Assembly: GCA_027489835.1 (NCBI GenBank)
Contig: JAIXZF010000412.1
Location: 1 to 16,448 of the forward strand
DNA from: Hyphomicrobiales bacterium
GTDB lineage: Bacteria; Pseudomonadota; Alphaproteobacteria; Rhizobiales; Beijerinckiaceae
Length of the DNA stretch: 16,448 nucleotides
Direction: 5' to 3'
Shown here: one piece after another, positions 7,097-15,191 of the stretch
Numbering within the stretch: position 1 is the first letter of the stretch
How the letters are laid out: the number at the start of each line of letters is the position of its first letter
Notes under the pieces: model-generated
Told to the model about the DNA's origin: nothing
What the model saw: only the letters and a program-made list of their open reading frames with translations
Databases searched by the model: none
Position numbers and translations under genes: made by a program

Positions 7097-8511
7097 TGGC
7101 GAAGCGCGGTCCCAGCTACATCTGCCAGAACTGCGGCGCGGTCTATCAGCGCTGGCAGGGCCGCTGCGATGCCTGCGGCGAGTGGAGCACGATTGCCGAG
7201 GAAAGCGCCCCGCCGCCGATGCCCGGCGGCGGTCGCGGCCTCGGCGGCCGCCCGAAGGGCCGCGTCTTCGCGCTGGAAAGCCTCAAGGGCGAGAGCCACG
7301 AGGCGCCGCGCACGCAGTCGGGCATGGCGGAACTGGACCGCGTCACCGGCGGCGGCTTCGTGCCGGGCTCGGTGCTGCTGATCGGCGGCGATCCGGGGAT
7401 CGGCAAGTCCACCCTGCTCACGCAGGCCTGCGGTCTCCTGGCGCGCGCGGGCAAGCGGGTTGTCTACGTCTCGGGCGAGGAGGCGGTGGCGCAGGTCAGG
7501 CTCAGGGCCGAGCGCCTCGGCCTCAACGACGCGCCGGTCGAGCTCGCCGCGGAGACGAACGTCGAGGACATCATCGCCACGCTGTCGCAGGCCGCGGCCC
7601 CGGCGCTGGTGGTGATCGATTCGATCCAGACCATGTGGACCGGCGAGGTCGAATCCGCTCCCGGCACCGTGACGCAGGTGCGCGGCTCGGCGCAGGCGCT
7701 GATCCGCTTCGCCAAGACCTCCGGCGCCTGCCTGATCCTCGTCGGCCATGTCACCAAGGATGGCCAGATCGCCGGCCCTCGCGTCGTCGAGCACATGGTC
7801 GATGCGGTCATCTCCTTCGAGGGCGAAGGCGGCCATGCCTTCCGCGTGCTGCGCGCCCAGAAGAACCGCTTTGGGCCTACTGATGAGATCGGTGTCTTCG
7901 AAATGACAGGGGCTGGCCTTGCCGAGGTGGCCAATCCCTCGGCGCTGTTCCTCGCCGGCCGAGACCTGTCGGCACCCGGTGCTGCCGTTTTCGCGGGCAT
8001 GGAAGGCACGCGCCCCGTGCTGGTGGAAATCCAGGCTCTCGTCGCCCCCACCGCGCTCGGCACGCCCCGCCGCGCCGTCGTGGGCTGGGACCCGAGCCGC
8101 CTCGCCATGGTCCTCGCGGTGCTCGAGACCCATGGCGGGCTTCGGCTTTCGGGTCACGACGTCTACCTCAACGTGGCTGGCGGGCTCAGGGTGCAGGAGC
8201 CGGCAGCCGACCTCGCCGTGGCGGCCGCGCTCGTATCGTCGCTCACGGGCGCGGTGTTGCCGGCCGATGCAGTCTACTTCGGCGAGATCGCGCTGTCGGG
8301 CGCCATCCGGCCGGTTTCGCTGTCCGGCGCCCGCGTCAAGGAGGCCGGCAAGCTCGGCTTCGCGCGGGTGGTCGCGCCCGCGCTCGGCGACGCCGAGCAG
8401 CGTGGCATGCGCCTCGCCGGCACGCCCCATGTCGCCGAACTGGTCGCAGCGATCGCGGCCACGGCCCCCGCCCGCCCGAGGCGCGGCCCGGACCCGGACG
8501 AGGAAAGATGA
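7096..8511 (+). CDS. radA: DNA repair protein RadA (Sms)
   Basis: RadA is a RecA-related branch-migration ATPase that processes recombination intermediates. All parts are visible in 471 residues. A four-cysteine zinc finger uses Cys10, Cys13, Cys24 and Cys27 (ICQNCG and RCDACGEW). Walker A is GGDPGIGKST at 97-106 with Lys104, and Walker B is VVIDSIQT. The RadA-specific KNRFG motif lies at 256-260. The Lon-like C-terminal domain follows, with GGLRVQEPAADLAVAAALVSS in its core, though without a need for protease activity. The ATG overlaps the alr TGA by one base, implying translational coupling. Length and motifs are standard. Confidence 0.97.
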   Translation: MAKRGPSYICQNCGAVYQRWQGRCDACGEWSTIAEESAPPPMPGGGRGLGGRPKGRVFALESLKGESHEAPRTQSGMAELDRVTGGGFVPGSVLLIGGDPGIGKSTLLTQACGLLARAGKRVVYVSGEEAVAQVRLRAERLGLNDAPVELAAETNVEDIIATLSQAAAPALVVIDSIQTMWTGEVESAPGTVTQVRGSAQALIRFAKTSGACLILVGHVTKDGQIAGPRVVEHMVDAVISFEGEGGHAFRVLRAQKNRFGPTDEIGVFEMTGAGLAEVANPSALFLAGRDLSAPGAAVFAGMEGTRPVLVEIQALVAPTALGTPRRAVVGWDPSRLAMVLAVLETHGGLRLSGHDVYLNVAGGLRVQEPAADLAVAAALVSSLTGAVLPADAVYFGEIALSGAIRPVSLSGARVKEAGKLGFARVVAPALGDAEQRGMRLAGTPHVAELVAAIAATAPARPRRGPDPDEER

Positions 8512-8520
8512 GGCCGAGGC

Positions 8521-8548
8521 GTGACGGCGGGCCAAATGACGGCTATAG
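8521..8548 (+). promoter_or_regulatory. Candidate promoter of cvpA
   Basis: GTGACG at 8521-8526 and CTATAG at 8543-8548 are 16 bases apart and resemble the alphaproteobacterial TTGAC / CTATAT pattern. They lie just after the radA stop and about 60 bases before the preferred cvpA start. The match is visual; if correct, it gives a short leader and argues against translation starting at the upstream GTG at 8521 or ATG at 8536. Confidence 0.35.
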
Positions 8549-8610
8549 GGGGCGCGCTGCGCTCCGAGCCGCGCCCGTTACCGATTCCGCTTCCGATCAC
8601 GGCGACGTCC

Positions 8611-9291
8611 ATGCCCTTGACCATCCTTGACCTCATCGTACTCGGCGCCGTCATCCTGTCGGCCCTGCTGGCTGCGGTGCGCGGCTTCACGCGGGAGGTT
8701 TTGTCGATCGCGTCGTGGGTCGCCGCGGCGATTGCGGCCTGGAGCCTGCATCCTGCGCTCCTGCCCTTCGTCAAGCAGCACGTGAAGCAGGACACGATCG
8801 CCCTGGTGATCGCCATCGCCGCGATCTTCCTCGTCACGCTCATCATCGTGTCGCTGATCACGGCCCGCATCTCGGACTTCGTGCTCGATTCGCGCATCGG
8901 TGCGCTGGACCGCACGCTCGGCCTCGCCTTCGGCGCGGCGCGCGGCCTGCTGCTGGCGGTCGTCGGCTTCCTGCTCTGGACCTCGCTGGTGCCGGACAAC
9001 AAGCAGCCCGACTGGGTGCGGGACGCCAAGAGCAAGCCGCTGCTGGAATCCTCCGGCCGCTCGCTGCTGGCAATGCTGCCGCAGGACATCGATACGAGCT
9101 TCATCAAGAATCTGACGCCGAAATCCACCGCGCCGACCGATGCCCCGGCGGAAGAGCCGCGCGCGCCTGCCCAGCCGCAGCCGCAGCCTCAGCGCCGCAC
9201 CGAGGCGCCGGCCGGTCAGGTGGATCGCGCCGCCCTTCAACGGACCGTCGACAACGCCCAGCGCCAGCCGGGCGCGGCCGCACGGCCATGA
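8611..9291 (+). CDS. cvpA: CvpA family membrane protein
   Basis: CvpA proteins are small polytopic inner-membrane proteins, named for colicin V production in E. coli; their molecular role is unresolved. The chosen start at 8611 gives 226 residues beginning MPLTILDLIVLGAVILS, the usual family opening, followed by VRGFTREVLSIASWVAA. An in-frame upstream extension to 8521 is possible but does not resemble the family and would overlap the candidate promoter. Four membrane segments are likely at about 5-23, 30-46, 62-84 and 105-125. The C-terminal ~70 residues are hydrophilic, with a Pro/Gln stretch (QPQPQPQ) near residue 190. It lies directly before purF, as in E. coli and many proteobacteria, hence the historic link to purine synthesis. 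Confidence 0.88.
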   Translation: MPLTILDLIVLGAVILSALLAAVRGFTREVLSIASWVAAAIAAWSLHPALLPFVKQHVKQDTIALVIAIAAIFLVTLIIVSLITARISDFVLDSRIGALDRTLGLAFGAARGLLLAVVGFLLWTSLVPDNKQPDWVRDAKSKPLLESSGRSLLAMLPQDIDTSFIKNLTPKSTAPTDAPAEEPRAPAQPQPQPQRRTEAPAGQVDRAALQRTVDNAQRQPGAAARP

Positions 9292-9354
9292 CCACGACGA
9301 TCATCCGCGCCTGAGCGCGCGCCGACCAGACGCATCGCACCGCGAGGGACCGGA

Positions 9355-10839
9355 ATGACAGCAGCGCATCAGACCATCCTCCGCGACGACCTTGGCCATG
9401 ACCTCGACGGCGACACGCTGCGCGAGGAATGCGGCGTCTTCGGCATCTTCGGACACCCCGATGCGGCTGCGATCACGGCGCTGGGGCTGCATGCGCTCCA
9501 GCATCGCGGGCAGGAAGCGGCCGGCATCGTCAGCTATGACGGCGCGCGTTTCCATTCCGAGCGGCGCCTCGGCCTCGTCGGCGACGCCTTCTCAGACAAG
9601 CGCGTCATCGACCGCCTGCCCGGCCCCGCCGCAATCGGCCATGTCCGCTATTCGACGACTGGCGAGACGATCCTGCGCAATGTGCAGCCGCTCTTCGCCG
9701 AGCTCGACCAGGGCGGCTTCGCGGTCGCGCACAACGGCAACCTCACCAACGGCCTCACTCTGCGCCGCCAGCTCATCCGCGACGGCGCGATCTATCAGTC
9801 CACCTCGGACACCGAGGTCGTGCTGCATCTGGTGGCGCGCAGCCGCAAGGGCCGCTTCATCGACCGCTTCGTGGACGGGCTGCGCCAGCTCGAAGGCGCC
9901 TACTCGCTCGTCGGCCTGACCAACAAGAAGCTGGTCGGCGCGCGCGATCCGCTCGGTATCCGCCCCCTCGTGCTGGGCGAACTTGACGGCCGCTACATCC
10001 TCGCCTCGGAGACCTGCGCACTCGACATCATCGGCGCGCACTTCGTCCGCGAGATCGAGAATGGCGAGGTCGTCATCATCTCGGAGGACGGCATCGAGAG
10101 CCACAAGCCCTTCCCGCCGCAGCAGGAGCGCCCCTGCATTTTCGAGGCGATCTACTTCGCGCGGCCCGATTCGATGATGAAGGGCGTCAGCGTCTACGAA
10201 CGCCGCAAGCTGATGGGCGCGCAACTCGCCGCCGAGGCGCCCGCTGGCGCTGACGTCGTGGTGCCAGTGCCCGATTCCGGCGTGCCGGCGGCGCTAGGCT
10301 ACGCGCAGGCCAGCGGCATTCCCTTCGAGCTCGGCATCATCCGCAACCATTATGTCGGGCGCACCTTCATCCAGCCGACACAGTCGGTGCGCGAGCTCGG
10401 CGTCAGGCTCAAGCACAGCGCCAACCGCTCGGTGGTGGACGGCAAGAGCATCGTGCTGATCGACGATTCCATCGTGCGCGGCACGACCTCCGTGAAGATC
10501 GTGAAGATGATGCGGGAGGCCGGGGCGCGCGAAGTGCATTTCCGCATTTCCTCGCCGCCCATCACCCACCCCGACTATTACGGTATCGACACGCCGCAGA
10601 AGGACAACCTTCTTGCCGCAACGCACTCACTTGAGGAGATGCGCCAGTTCATTGGCTGCGACACGCTCGCATTCCTCTCGGTTGATGGCATCTACCGGGC
10701 GATGGGCCATCCGGGCCGCGATCCCGCCAGGCCGCAGTTCACCGATCATTGCTTCACCGGCGATTATCCCACCGGGCTGACCGATCAGCGCGGCGAAAGC
10801 GTCAAACAGCAGCTCTCCCTGCTGGCCGAGGCCGGCTGA
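9355..10839 (+). CDS. purF: Amidophosphoribosyltransferase (glutamine PRPP amidotransferase)
   Basis: PurF makes 5-phosphoribosylamine from PRPP and glutamine, the first committed step of purine synthesis. The 494-residue product has an N-terminal Ntn glutaminase domain. A 25-residue leader precedes Cys26 in EECGVFGIFG, which should be exposed by self-cleavage as in the Bacillus subtilis type. LHALQHRGQEAAGI follows. The phosphoribosyltransferase domain holds the PRPP loop VLIDDSIVRGTT at 367-378. Of the four iron-sulfur cysteines of the B. subtilis enzyme, two equivalents seem present (Cys221 in ETCALD, Cys466 in HCFTGDYP) and two are replaced (Asp407 in HPDYYGID, Thr463), so no cluster is expected. 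GAGGG at 9343-9347 sets the start. It follows cvpA and precedes an SDR gene by 27 bases. Confidence 0.96.
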   Translation: MTAAHQTILRDDLGHDLDGDTLREECGVFGIFGHPDAAAITALGLHALQHRGQEAAGIVSYDGARFHSERRLGLVGDAFSDKRVIDRLPGPAAIGHVRYSTTGETILRNVQPLFAELDQGGFAVAHNGNLTNGLTLRRQLIRDGAIYQSTSDTEVVLHLVARSRKGRFIDRFVDGLRQLEGAYSLVGLTNKKLVGARDPLGIRPLVLGELDGRYILASETCALDIIGAHFVREIENGEVVIISEDGIESHKPFPPQQERPCIFEAIYFARPDSMMKGVSVYERRKLMGAQLAAEAPAGADVVVPVPDSGVPAALGYAQASGIPFELGIIRNHYVGRTFIQPTQSVRELGVRLKHSANRSVVDGKSIVLIDDSIVRGTTSVKIVKMMREAGAREVHFRISSPPITHPDYYGIDTPQKDNLLAATHSLEEMRQFIGCDTLAFLSVDGIYRAMGHPGRDPARPQFTDHCFTGDYPTGLTDQRGESVKQQLSLLAEAG

Positions 10840-10866
10840 AGAACCGCCATACCGGATATCGACATC

Positions 10867-11601
10867 ATGGATTTGAAGGACCGCATCGCCCTCGTCACGG
10901 GCGCATCGCGCGGGATTGGCCGCGCCGTGGCGCTCGAGCTTGCCCGGCGGGGCGCGCACATCGTCGCCGTCGCCCGCAGCCAGGGCGCGCTGGAGGAGCT
11001 TGACGACGAGATCAAAGCGATGGGCGCCACGGCCACGCTTGTGCCCCTCAACCTCACCGATTTCGAGGCGCTGGACCGCCTCGGCGCCGCCATCGCCGAG
11101 CGCTGGGGCCGGCTCGACATCCTGTTCGGCAATGCCGGCATCCTCGGGCCACTCTCTCCGCTGGGCCATGTCACGCCCAAAGACTGGCAGATGGTCATGG
11201 ACATCAACGTCACGGCCAACTGGCGGCTGATCCGCGCGACCGAGGGGCTGCTGCGCGCCTCCGACGCCGGCCGCGCCGCCTTCGTCAGCTCCGGCGCGGC
11301 GCATAAGTGCGGCGCATACTGGGGCCCCTATTCCGTCTCGAAAGCCGCCGTGGAGGCGCTGGCCCGCACCTTGGCGGCCGAGACGGTGACCACGCCGGTC
11401 AAGGTGATGATCGTCAACCCCGGTCCGCTGAGGACGCGCATGCGCGCCGAGGCCATGCCCGGCGAGGATCCGGCGACATTGCGCACGCCCGAGGAGGTCG
11501 CGCCCGGCATCGCCGACATCCTGTCTCCGGGCTGGGACCGGACGGGACTGATCCACGACATTCCGAGCGGAGCGCTCAAGACGCCCCAGCCGCCGGCCTG
11601 A
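10867..11601 (+). CDS. Short-chain dehydrogenase/reductase (SDR)
   Basis: The 244-residue product is a classical SDR of normal length. The cofactor motif is TGASRGIG at 11-18, NAG is at 89-91, the catalytic Ser is most likely Ser142 in VSSGAAH, and the YxxxK pair is Tyr155/Lys159 in PYSVSKAA. The residues after beta-2 (VAVARSQGALEEL) contain Arg and Ser where NADP-preferring enzymes often have basic residues, so NADPH is a reasonable but unproven guess. VNPGPLRTRM is the usual segment after beta-6. Substrate is unknown. It follows purF by 27 bases with no visible terminator, so it is probably on the same transcript. It converges on the transporter operon with only 8 bases between the two stops. 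Confidence 0.9.
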   Translation: MDLKDRIALVTGASRGIGRAVALELARRGAHIVAVARSQGALEELDDEIKAMGATATLVPLNLTDFEALDRLGAAIAERWGRLDILFGNAGILGPLSPLGHVTPKDWQMVMDINVTANWRLIRATEGLLRASDAGRAAFVSSGAAHKCGAYWGPYSVSKAAVEALARTLAAETVTTPVKVMIVNPGPLRTRMRAEAMPGEDPATLRTPEEVAPGIADILSPGWDRTGLIHDIPSGALKTPQPPA

Positions 11602-11609
11602 GCGGCGCG

Positions 11610-13241
11610 TCAGCCGAGGCCGAAGGCGAAGTCGCGCCCCGGCGCGGCATCCAGCAGGGCGCGGCTGTAAGGGTGCTTCGGCGCGGCGTAGAGCTCGGCT
11701 GTCGGGCCCTGCTCGACCACTTGGCCCTTGCTCATGACCACGATGCGGTCGCAGATCTGCGCCGCCACGCGCAGATCATGCGTGATGAACAGCACGGCGA
11801 GCTCGAAGCGCTGGCGAACATCGTCCAGCAGCTTGAGGACCTGCGCCTGCACCGACACGTCGAGCGCCGAAACGGCCTCGTCGGCGATCAGCAGCTCGGG
11901 CTCCATCATCAGCGCGCGCGCGATGCAGATGCGCTGGCGCTGCCCGCCCGAGAACTGGTGCGGGTAGCGGTCGAGCGCGTCGGGCTTGAGGCCCACCAGC
12001 GCCATCAACTCGCCCGCCTTGCGCAGGGCCTCGGGGCGGCCGAGGCCGAAATTCATCGGGCCCTCGATCATGCTCGCCCCCACGCTGCGGCGCGGGTTGA
12101 GCGAACGGTACGGGTCTTGGAAGACGATCTGCACCTTGCGCCGCCAGGGCCTGAGCTCGCCCTGCCCCATCCGGGCGATGTCGACGCCGCCGACCCGGAC
12201 CTCGCCGCTGGTCGGGTCGATCAACCGCGCGATGCAGCGCGCCACGGTCGACTTGCCGGACCCTGACTCGCCCACGATGCCGAGCGTTTCGCCGCGCCTG
12301 ATTTCGAGGTTGACGTCCATCGCCGCCTTCACGGTGCGGCCGCGCGCGAACAGGCTGGCGCTGGAATATGTCTTCTCGAGCGCGCTGGTCTTCAGCGCCA
12401 CCTCGCCGACCGTGACCGCGGCGCGGGATGGCGGCTTGAGGCTGGGCACGGAGCTCATCAGCATGCGCGTGTAGTCCTCGCGCGGCCGGCGCAGCACCTC
12501 GTCCACCGGCCCCTGCTCGACCAGCTTGCCATACCGCATCACGGCGACGCGGTCGGCGATCTCGGCCACCACGCCAAAATCATGGGTGATGAACAGCACG
12601 CCGGTTCCGCGCCGCTGCTGCATCTCGCGGATCAGCTGGAGAATCTGTTTCTGCGTCGTCACGTCGAGCGCCGTGGTCGGCTCGTCGGCGATGAGCAGCG
12701 CCGGGTCGAGCACCAGAGCGGAGGCGATCATCACGCGCTGGCGCTGCCCGCCCGAAAGCTGATGCGGGTAGGCGTCGTAAAGCTGCGCCACGTCCGGCAG
12801 GTGCGTGGCCGCCATGATCTCGAGCACGCGGGCCTTGCGCGCGGCGGCATCGAGATCGGTGTGGATCGCCAGCACCTCGTCGATCTGGTCGCCACAGGTC
12901 ATGACCGGGTTGAGCGCCGTCATGGGCTCCTGGAAGATCATCGCCATGCGCGTGCCGCGCAAATCGCGCAGCCGTTCGGGCGAGACCTCGGTGATGTCCT
13001 CGCCCGCGAGCACGATGCGGCCCGCGCTGCGCGTGAGCTGGCCCTTCGGCAGGAGTCCCATCACCGCCTGCGCGGTGACGGACTTTCCCGACCCGCTCTC
13101 GCCGACGACGCAGACGATCTCGCCGGGATTGACCGTCAACGACAGTCCGTCGACCGCGTGGACGCGGTCCGCGCCGCCGGGCAGGCGCACGGCGAGGCCG
13201 TCGATGACGAGGACGGGCGAAGCGGATTCGGTCGTCGCCAT
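11610..13241 (-). CDS. Dipeptide/oligopeptide ABC transporter, fused double ATPase (DppD-DppF type)
   Basis: This 543-residue protein carries two complete nucleotide-binding domains, equivalent to DppD and DppF joined in one chain, as in GsiA and YejF. Domain 1 has Walker A GESGSGKS at 47-54, LSGGQ at 162-166 and Walker B LLIADEP near 182-188. Domain 2 has Walker A at 324-331 (Lys330), FSGGQ at 430-434 and a Walker B reading LLIADEA, with Ala where Pro is usual. Each domain has the C-terminal EQGP extension typical of peptide importers. The frame stays open upstream to 13880, but that part overlaps the permease gene and is not family-like. I take ATG at 13241; a GTG at 13247 overlapping the permease stop is an alternative. 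It energises peptide or related solute import at the inner membrane. Confidence 0.93.
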   Translation of the reverse strand: MATTESASPVLVIDGLAVRLPGGADRVHAVDGLSLTVNPGEIVCVVGESGSGKSVTAQAVMGLLPKGQLTRSAGRIVLAGEDITEVSPERLRDLRGTRMAMIFQEPMTALNPVMTCGDQIDEVLAIHTDLDAAARKARVLEIMAATHLPDVAQLYDAYPHQLSGGQRQRVMIASALVLDPALLIADEPTTALDVTTQKQILQLIREMQQRRGTGVLFITHDFGVVAEIADRVAVMRYGKLVEQGPVDEVLRRPREDYTRMLMSSVPSLKPPSRAAVTVGEVALKTSALEKTYSSASLFARGRTVKAAMDVNLEIRRGETLGIVGESGSGKSTVARCIARLIDPTSGEVRVGGVDIARMGQGELRPWRRKVQIVFQDPYRSLNPRRSVGASMIEGPMNFGLGRPEALRKAGELMALVGLKPDALDRYPHQFSGGQRQRICIARALMMEPELLIADEAVSALDVSVQAQVLKLLDDVRQRFELAVLFITHDLRVAAQICDRIVVMSKGQVVEQGPTAELYAAPKHPYSRALLDAAPGRDFAFGLG

Positions 13242-13243
13242 CG

Positions 13244-14113
13244 TCACATCCGCTTCGCGAGCTTGGGGTCGAGCCGGTCGCGCAGCCCGTCGCCGAGCAC
13301 GTTGACCGACAGGATGGTCACGGCGAGCGCGATGCCGGGCCAGAGCAGGTTCCACGGCTGGATCTGGAACAGCAGCCGCCCTTCCGCCACCATGTTCCCC
13401 CAGCTCGGGATGATGGGCGGCGTGCCAGCGCCCAGAAACGACAGGATCGCCTCGGTCAGCATGGCGGAGGCGGCCACATAGGTCGCCTGCACGATCAGCG
13501 GCGGGATGCAGTTCGGCAGGATGTGGCGGATCAGGATCAGCGGCAGCTTCGTGCCGACCGACACCGCCGCCTCGACATAGGGCTCCTCGCGAACGGTGAG
13601 AACGACCGATCGCACCAGCCTGACGACGCGCGGGATTTCCGGAACCATGATGGCGATGATCACGGTCCACAGGCTCGCGCCCGACACGGACACCAGCGCG
13701 ATGGCGAGCAGGATGCCGGGAATAGCCATCAGCCCGTCCATGATGCGCATGACGATGGCGTCGAGCCAGCGGATGTAGCCGGCGACCAGCCCGATCACGA
13801 GGCCGAGCCCGACCGAGAGCGCCGCGACCGCAAGGCCGACGATGACTGAAACGCGCGCGCCAAAGACCAGCCGGCTCCATACGTCGCGGCCGAGATGGTC
13901 GGTGCCAAGCCAGTAGGCGTCGGAGGGCGGCCGCAGCCGCTGCAGGGGTGACATGGAGGTCGGATCGCGCGTACCCATCAGCGGCGCGAAGACCGCGGCC
14001 AGCACGATGGCAGCGAGGATGACGCCCGCGATCGCCACCAGCGGATAGCGGCGCAGGAACGGCATGAGGCCGGTCAGCCGCGCAGGCGGCAGGGTCGTGG
14101 CGGGCGCGCTCAA
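13244..14113 (-). CDS. ABC transporter permease, DppC type
   Basis: This 289-residue inner-membrane permease belongs to the DppC/OppC family. The N-terminal segment (about 25-45) is followed by the family signature HLGRDVWSRLVFGARVSV, preceded by WLGTD. Further membrane spans lie at about 88-112, 130-150, 200-225 and 253-275. The EAA loop that contacts the ATPase is EAAVSVGTKLPLILIRHILPN, near residues 181-201. The start codon overlaps the dppB-like stop by four bases (ATGA), and its own stop overlaps or abuts the ATPase start, so translation of the three is coupled. Solute specificity cannot be read from the permease. Confidence 0.93.
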   Translation of the reverse strand: MSAPATTLPPARLTGLMPFLRRYPLVAIAGVILAAIVLAAVFAPLMGTRDPTSMSPLQRLRPPSDAYWLGTDHLGRDVWSRLVFGARVSVIVGLAVAALSVGLGLVIGLVAGYIRWLDAIVMRIMDGLMAIPGILLAIALVSVSGASLWTVIIAIMVPEIPRVVRLVRSVVLTVREEPYVEAAVSVGTKLPLILIRHILPNCIPPLIVQATYVAASAMLTEAILSFLGAGTPPIIPSWGNMVAEGRLLFQIQPWNLLWPGIALAVTILSVNVLGDGLRDRLDPKLAKRM

Positions 14114-15048
14114 TACCGGATCCTCGGATCGACGAGGGTGTAGACGATGTCGATGATCAGGTTCAGCACGATGTAGACCAGTGCGAAGAACAGGATCAGC
14201 CCCTGGATGATGGGGTAGTCGCGCCGCGTGATGGCATCGACCACGAGCCGGCCGAGCCCGGGAATATTGTAGACGCTCTCGGTGACGACGACGCCCCCGA
14301 TCAGCAGCGCGACGCCGAGGCCGATGACCGTGACGATGGGCACGGCGGCGTTCTTCAGCGCGTGGCGGAACAGCACTTTGAGCTCGATCTGCCCCTTGGC
14401 GCGGGCGGTTCGGATATAATCCTCGCCCAGCACTTCGATGACGCTGGCGCGGGTGATGCGCGCGATCAGCGCGATGTAGATGAACGACAAGGTGAGCGTC
14501 GGCAGCGTGATCTGGCTGATGAAGCGGCCGAAATCCACGAAGGGGCTGGTGTAGCCCTGCACCGGGAGCCAGCGCAGGTTGATCGCGAAGTTGAAGATCA
14601 GGAAATAGCCCATCACGAAGACCGGCACCGAGAAGCCCAGCACGCAGAACACCATGACGAGCCGGTCGATCCAGCCGCCGCTCTTCCAGGCCGCCAGCAC
14701 GCCCATGGGCACGGCGACGAGGACGGAGAACACGATTGTGGTCAGCGCCAGCATAGCGGTCGGCTCGATGCGCTGGGCGATCAGCGTCGTCACCGGCAGG
14801 CCGGTGAAGAGCGAAGTGCCGAGATCGAAGCGCAGCAGCTGCACGATCCAGCCGAAGAACTGCTCATAGACCGGCCGCGTGAGGCCGAGCGACACGCGGA
14901 TGCGCTCCACCTGCTCGCTCGAGGCCGTGTCGCCCGCCAGGATGGCGGCCGGATCGCCCGAAAGGCGCAGCATGAAGAACACGATCAGCGCGACCACCCC
15001 CATGACGGGAATGGTCGAAAGGACGCGCGTGGCGATCAGGCGGAGCAT
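14110..15048 (-). CDS. ABC transporter permease, DppB type
   Basis: The 312-residue product matches the DppB/OppB permease family in length and layout. A first membrane helix lies at about 9-28 and is followed by the periplasmic region with FDLGTSLFTGLPV. Further helices lie at about 100-122, 133-155, 175-196, 240-262 and 283-303. The EAA loop is in the DYIRTARAKGQIELKVLFRHALKN segment, around residues 210-234, and VVVTESVYNIPGLGRLVVDAI is a strong family signature. No good ribosome binding site precedes the ATG at 15048; only GAAAG is visible. Between it and the upstream binding protein gene lie 143 bases containing a paired palindromic element, so its expression may be lower than that of the binding protein. 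Confidence 0.93.
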   Translation of the reverse strand: MLRLIATRVLSTIPVMGVVALIVFFMLRLSGDPAAILAGDTASSEQVERIRVSLGLTRPVYEQFFGWIVQLLRFDLGTSLFTGLPVTTLIAQRIEPTAMLALTTIVFSVLVAVPMGVLAAWKSGGWIDRLVMVFCVLGFSVPVFVMGYFLIFNFAINLRWLPVQGYTSPFVDFGRFISQITLPTLTLSFIYIALIARITRASVIEVLGEDYIRTARAKGQIELKVLFRHALKNAAVPIVTVIGLGVALLIGGVVVTESVYNIPGLGRLVVDAITRRDYPIIQGLILFFALVYIVLNLIIDIVYTLVDPRIRY

Positions 15049-15095
15049 GGATTCATTTCGACTTTCAGAGGTGCGCGGCGCTCCGCCAGACCAGT

Positions 15096-15177
15096 GTCAT
15101 GACCGGCCCGGTGCCGGTCATCTCGACAACAGGGCACCATTTCTGGCCGAGATCACCGGCACAGGGCCGGTGATGAC
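15096..15177. repeat. REP/BIME-like pair of inverted palindromic units
   Basis: Two 30-base units, 15096-15125 and 15148-15177, are inverted copies of each other with three differences, separated by 22 bases. Each unit is itself a hairpin: ATGACCGGC/GCCGGTCAT at 15099-15107 and 15113-15121, and ATCACCGGC/GCCGGTGAT at 15152-15160 and 15166-15174. Both have 5-base loops. Two of the three differences are a paired G-C to C-G swap that keeps the stem, so the structure looks selected. It starts 15 bases past the binding protein stop. In E. coli, REP elements placed after malE protect the upstream mRNA; a similar role is inferred here. There are no Ts for intrinsic termination. Confidence 0.7.
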
Positions 15178-15191
15178 GTTGCGCGTGATCG

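Noticed and set aside
7081..8535. 484-codon minus-strand frame antisense to radA
   Set aside because: Exactly mirrors radA, which has every expected motif; the antisense product is Arg/Ala/Gly-rich without a recognisable domain.
8521..8610. Longer CvpA start at the GTG (8521) or ATG (8536)
   Set aside because: The added residues do not resemble the family, and a plausible promoter occupies this stretch.
9170..9195. CAG/CCG-rich repeat in the 3' part of cvpA
   Set aside because: In frame it simply encodes a short Gln/Pro stretch of the CvpA tail; too short to be a notable repeat.
13242..13880. N-terminal extension of the double ATPase into the permease gene
   Set aside because: Arg/His-rich shadow of the permease coding sequence; domain 1 begins right after the ATG at 13241.
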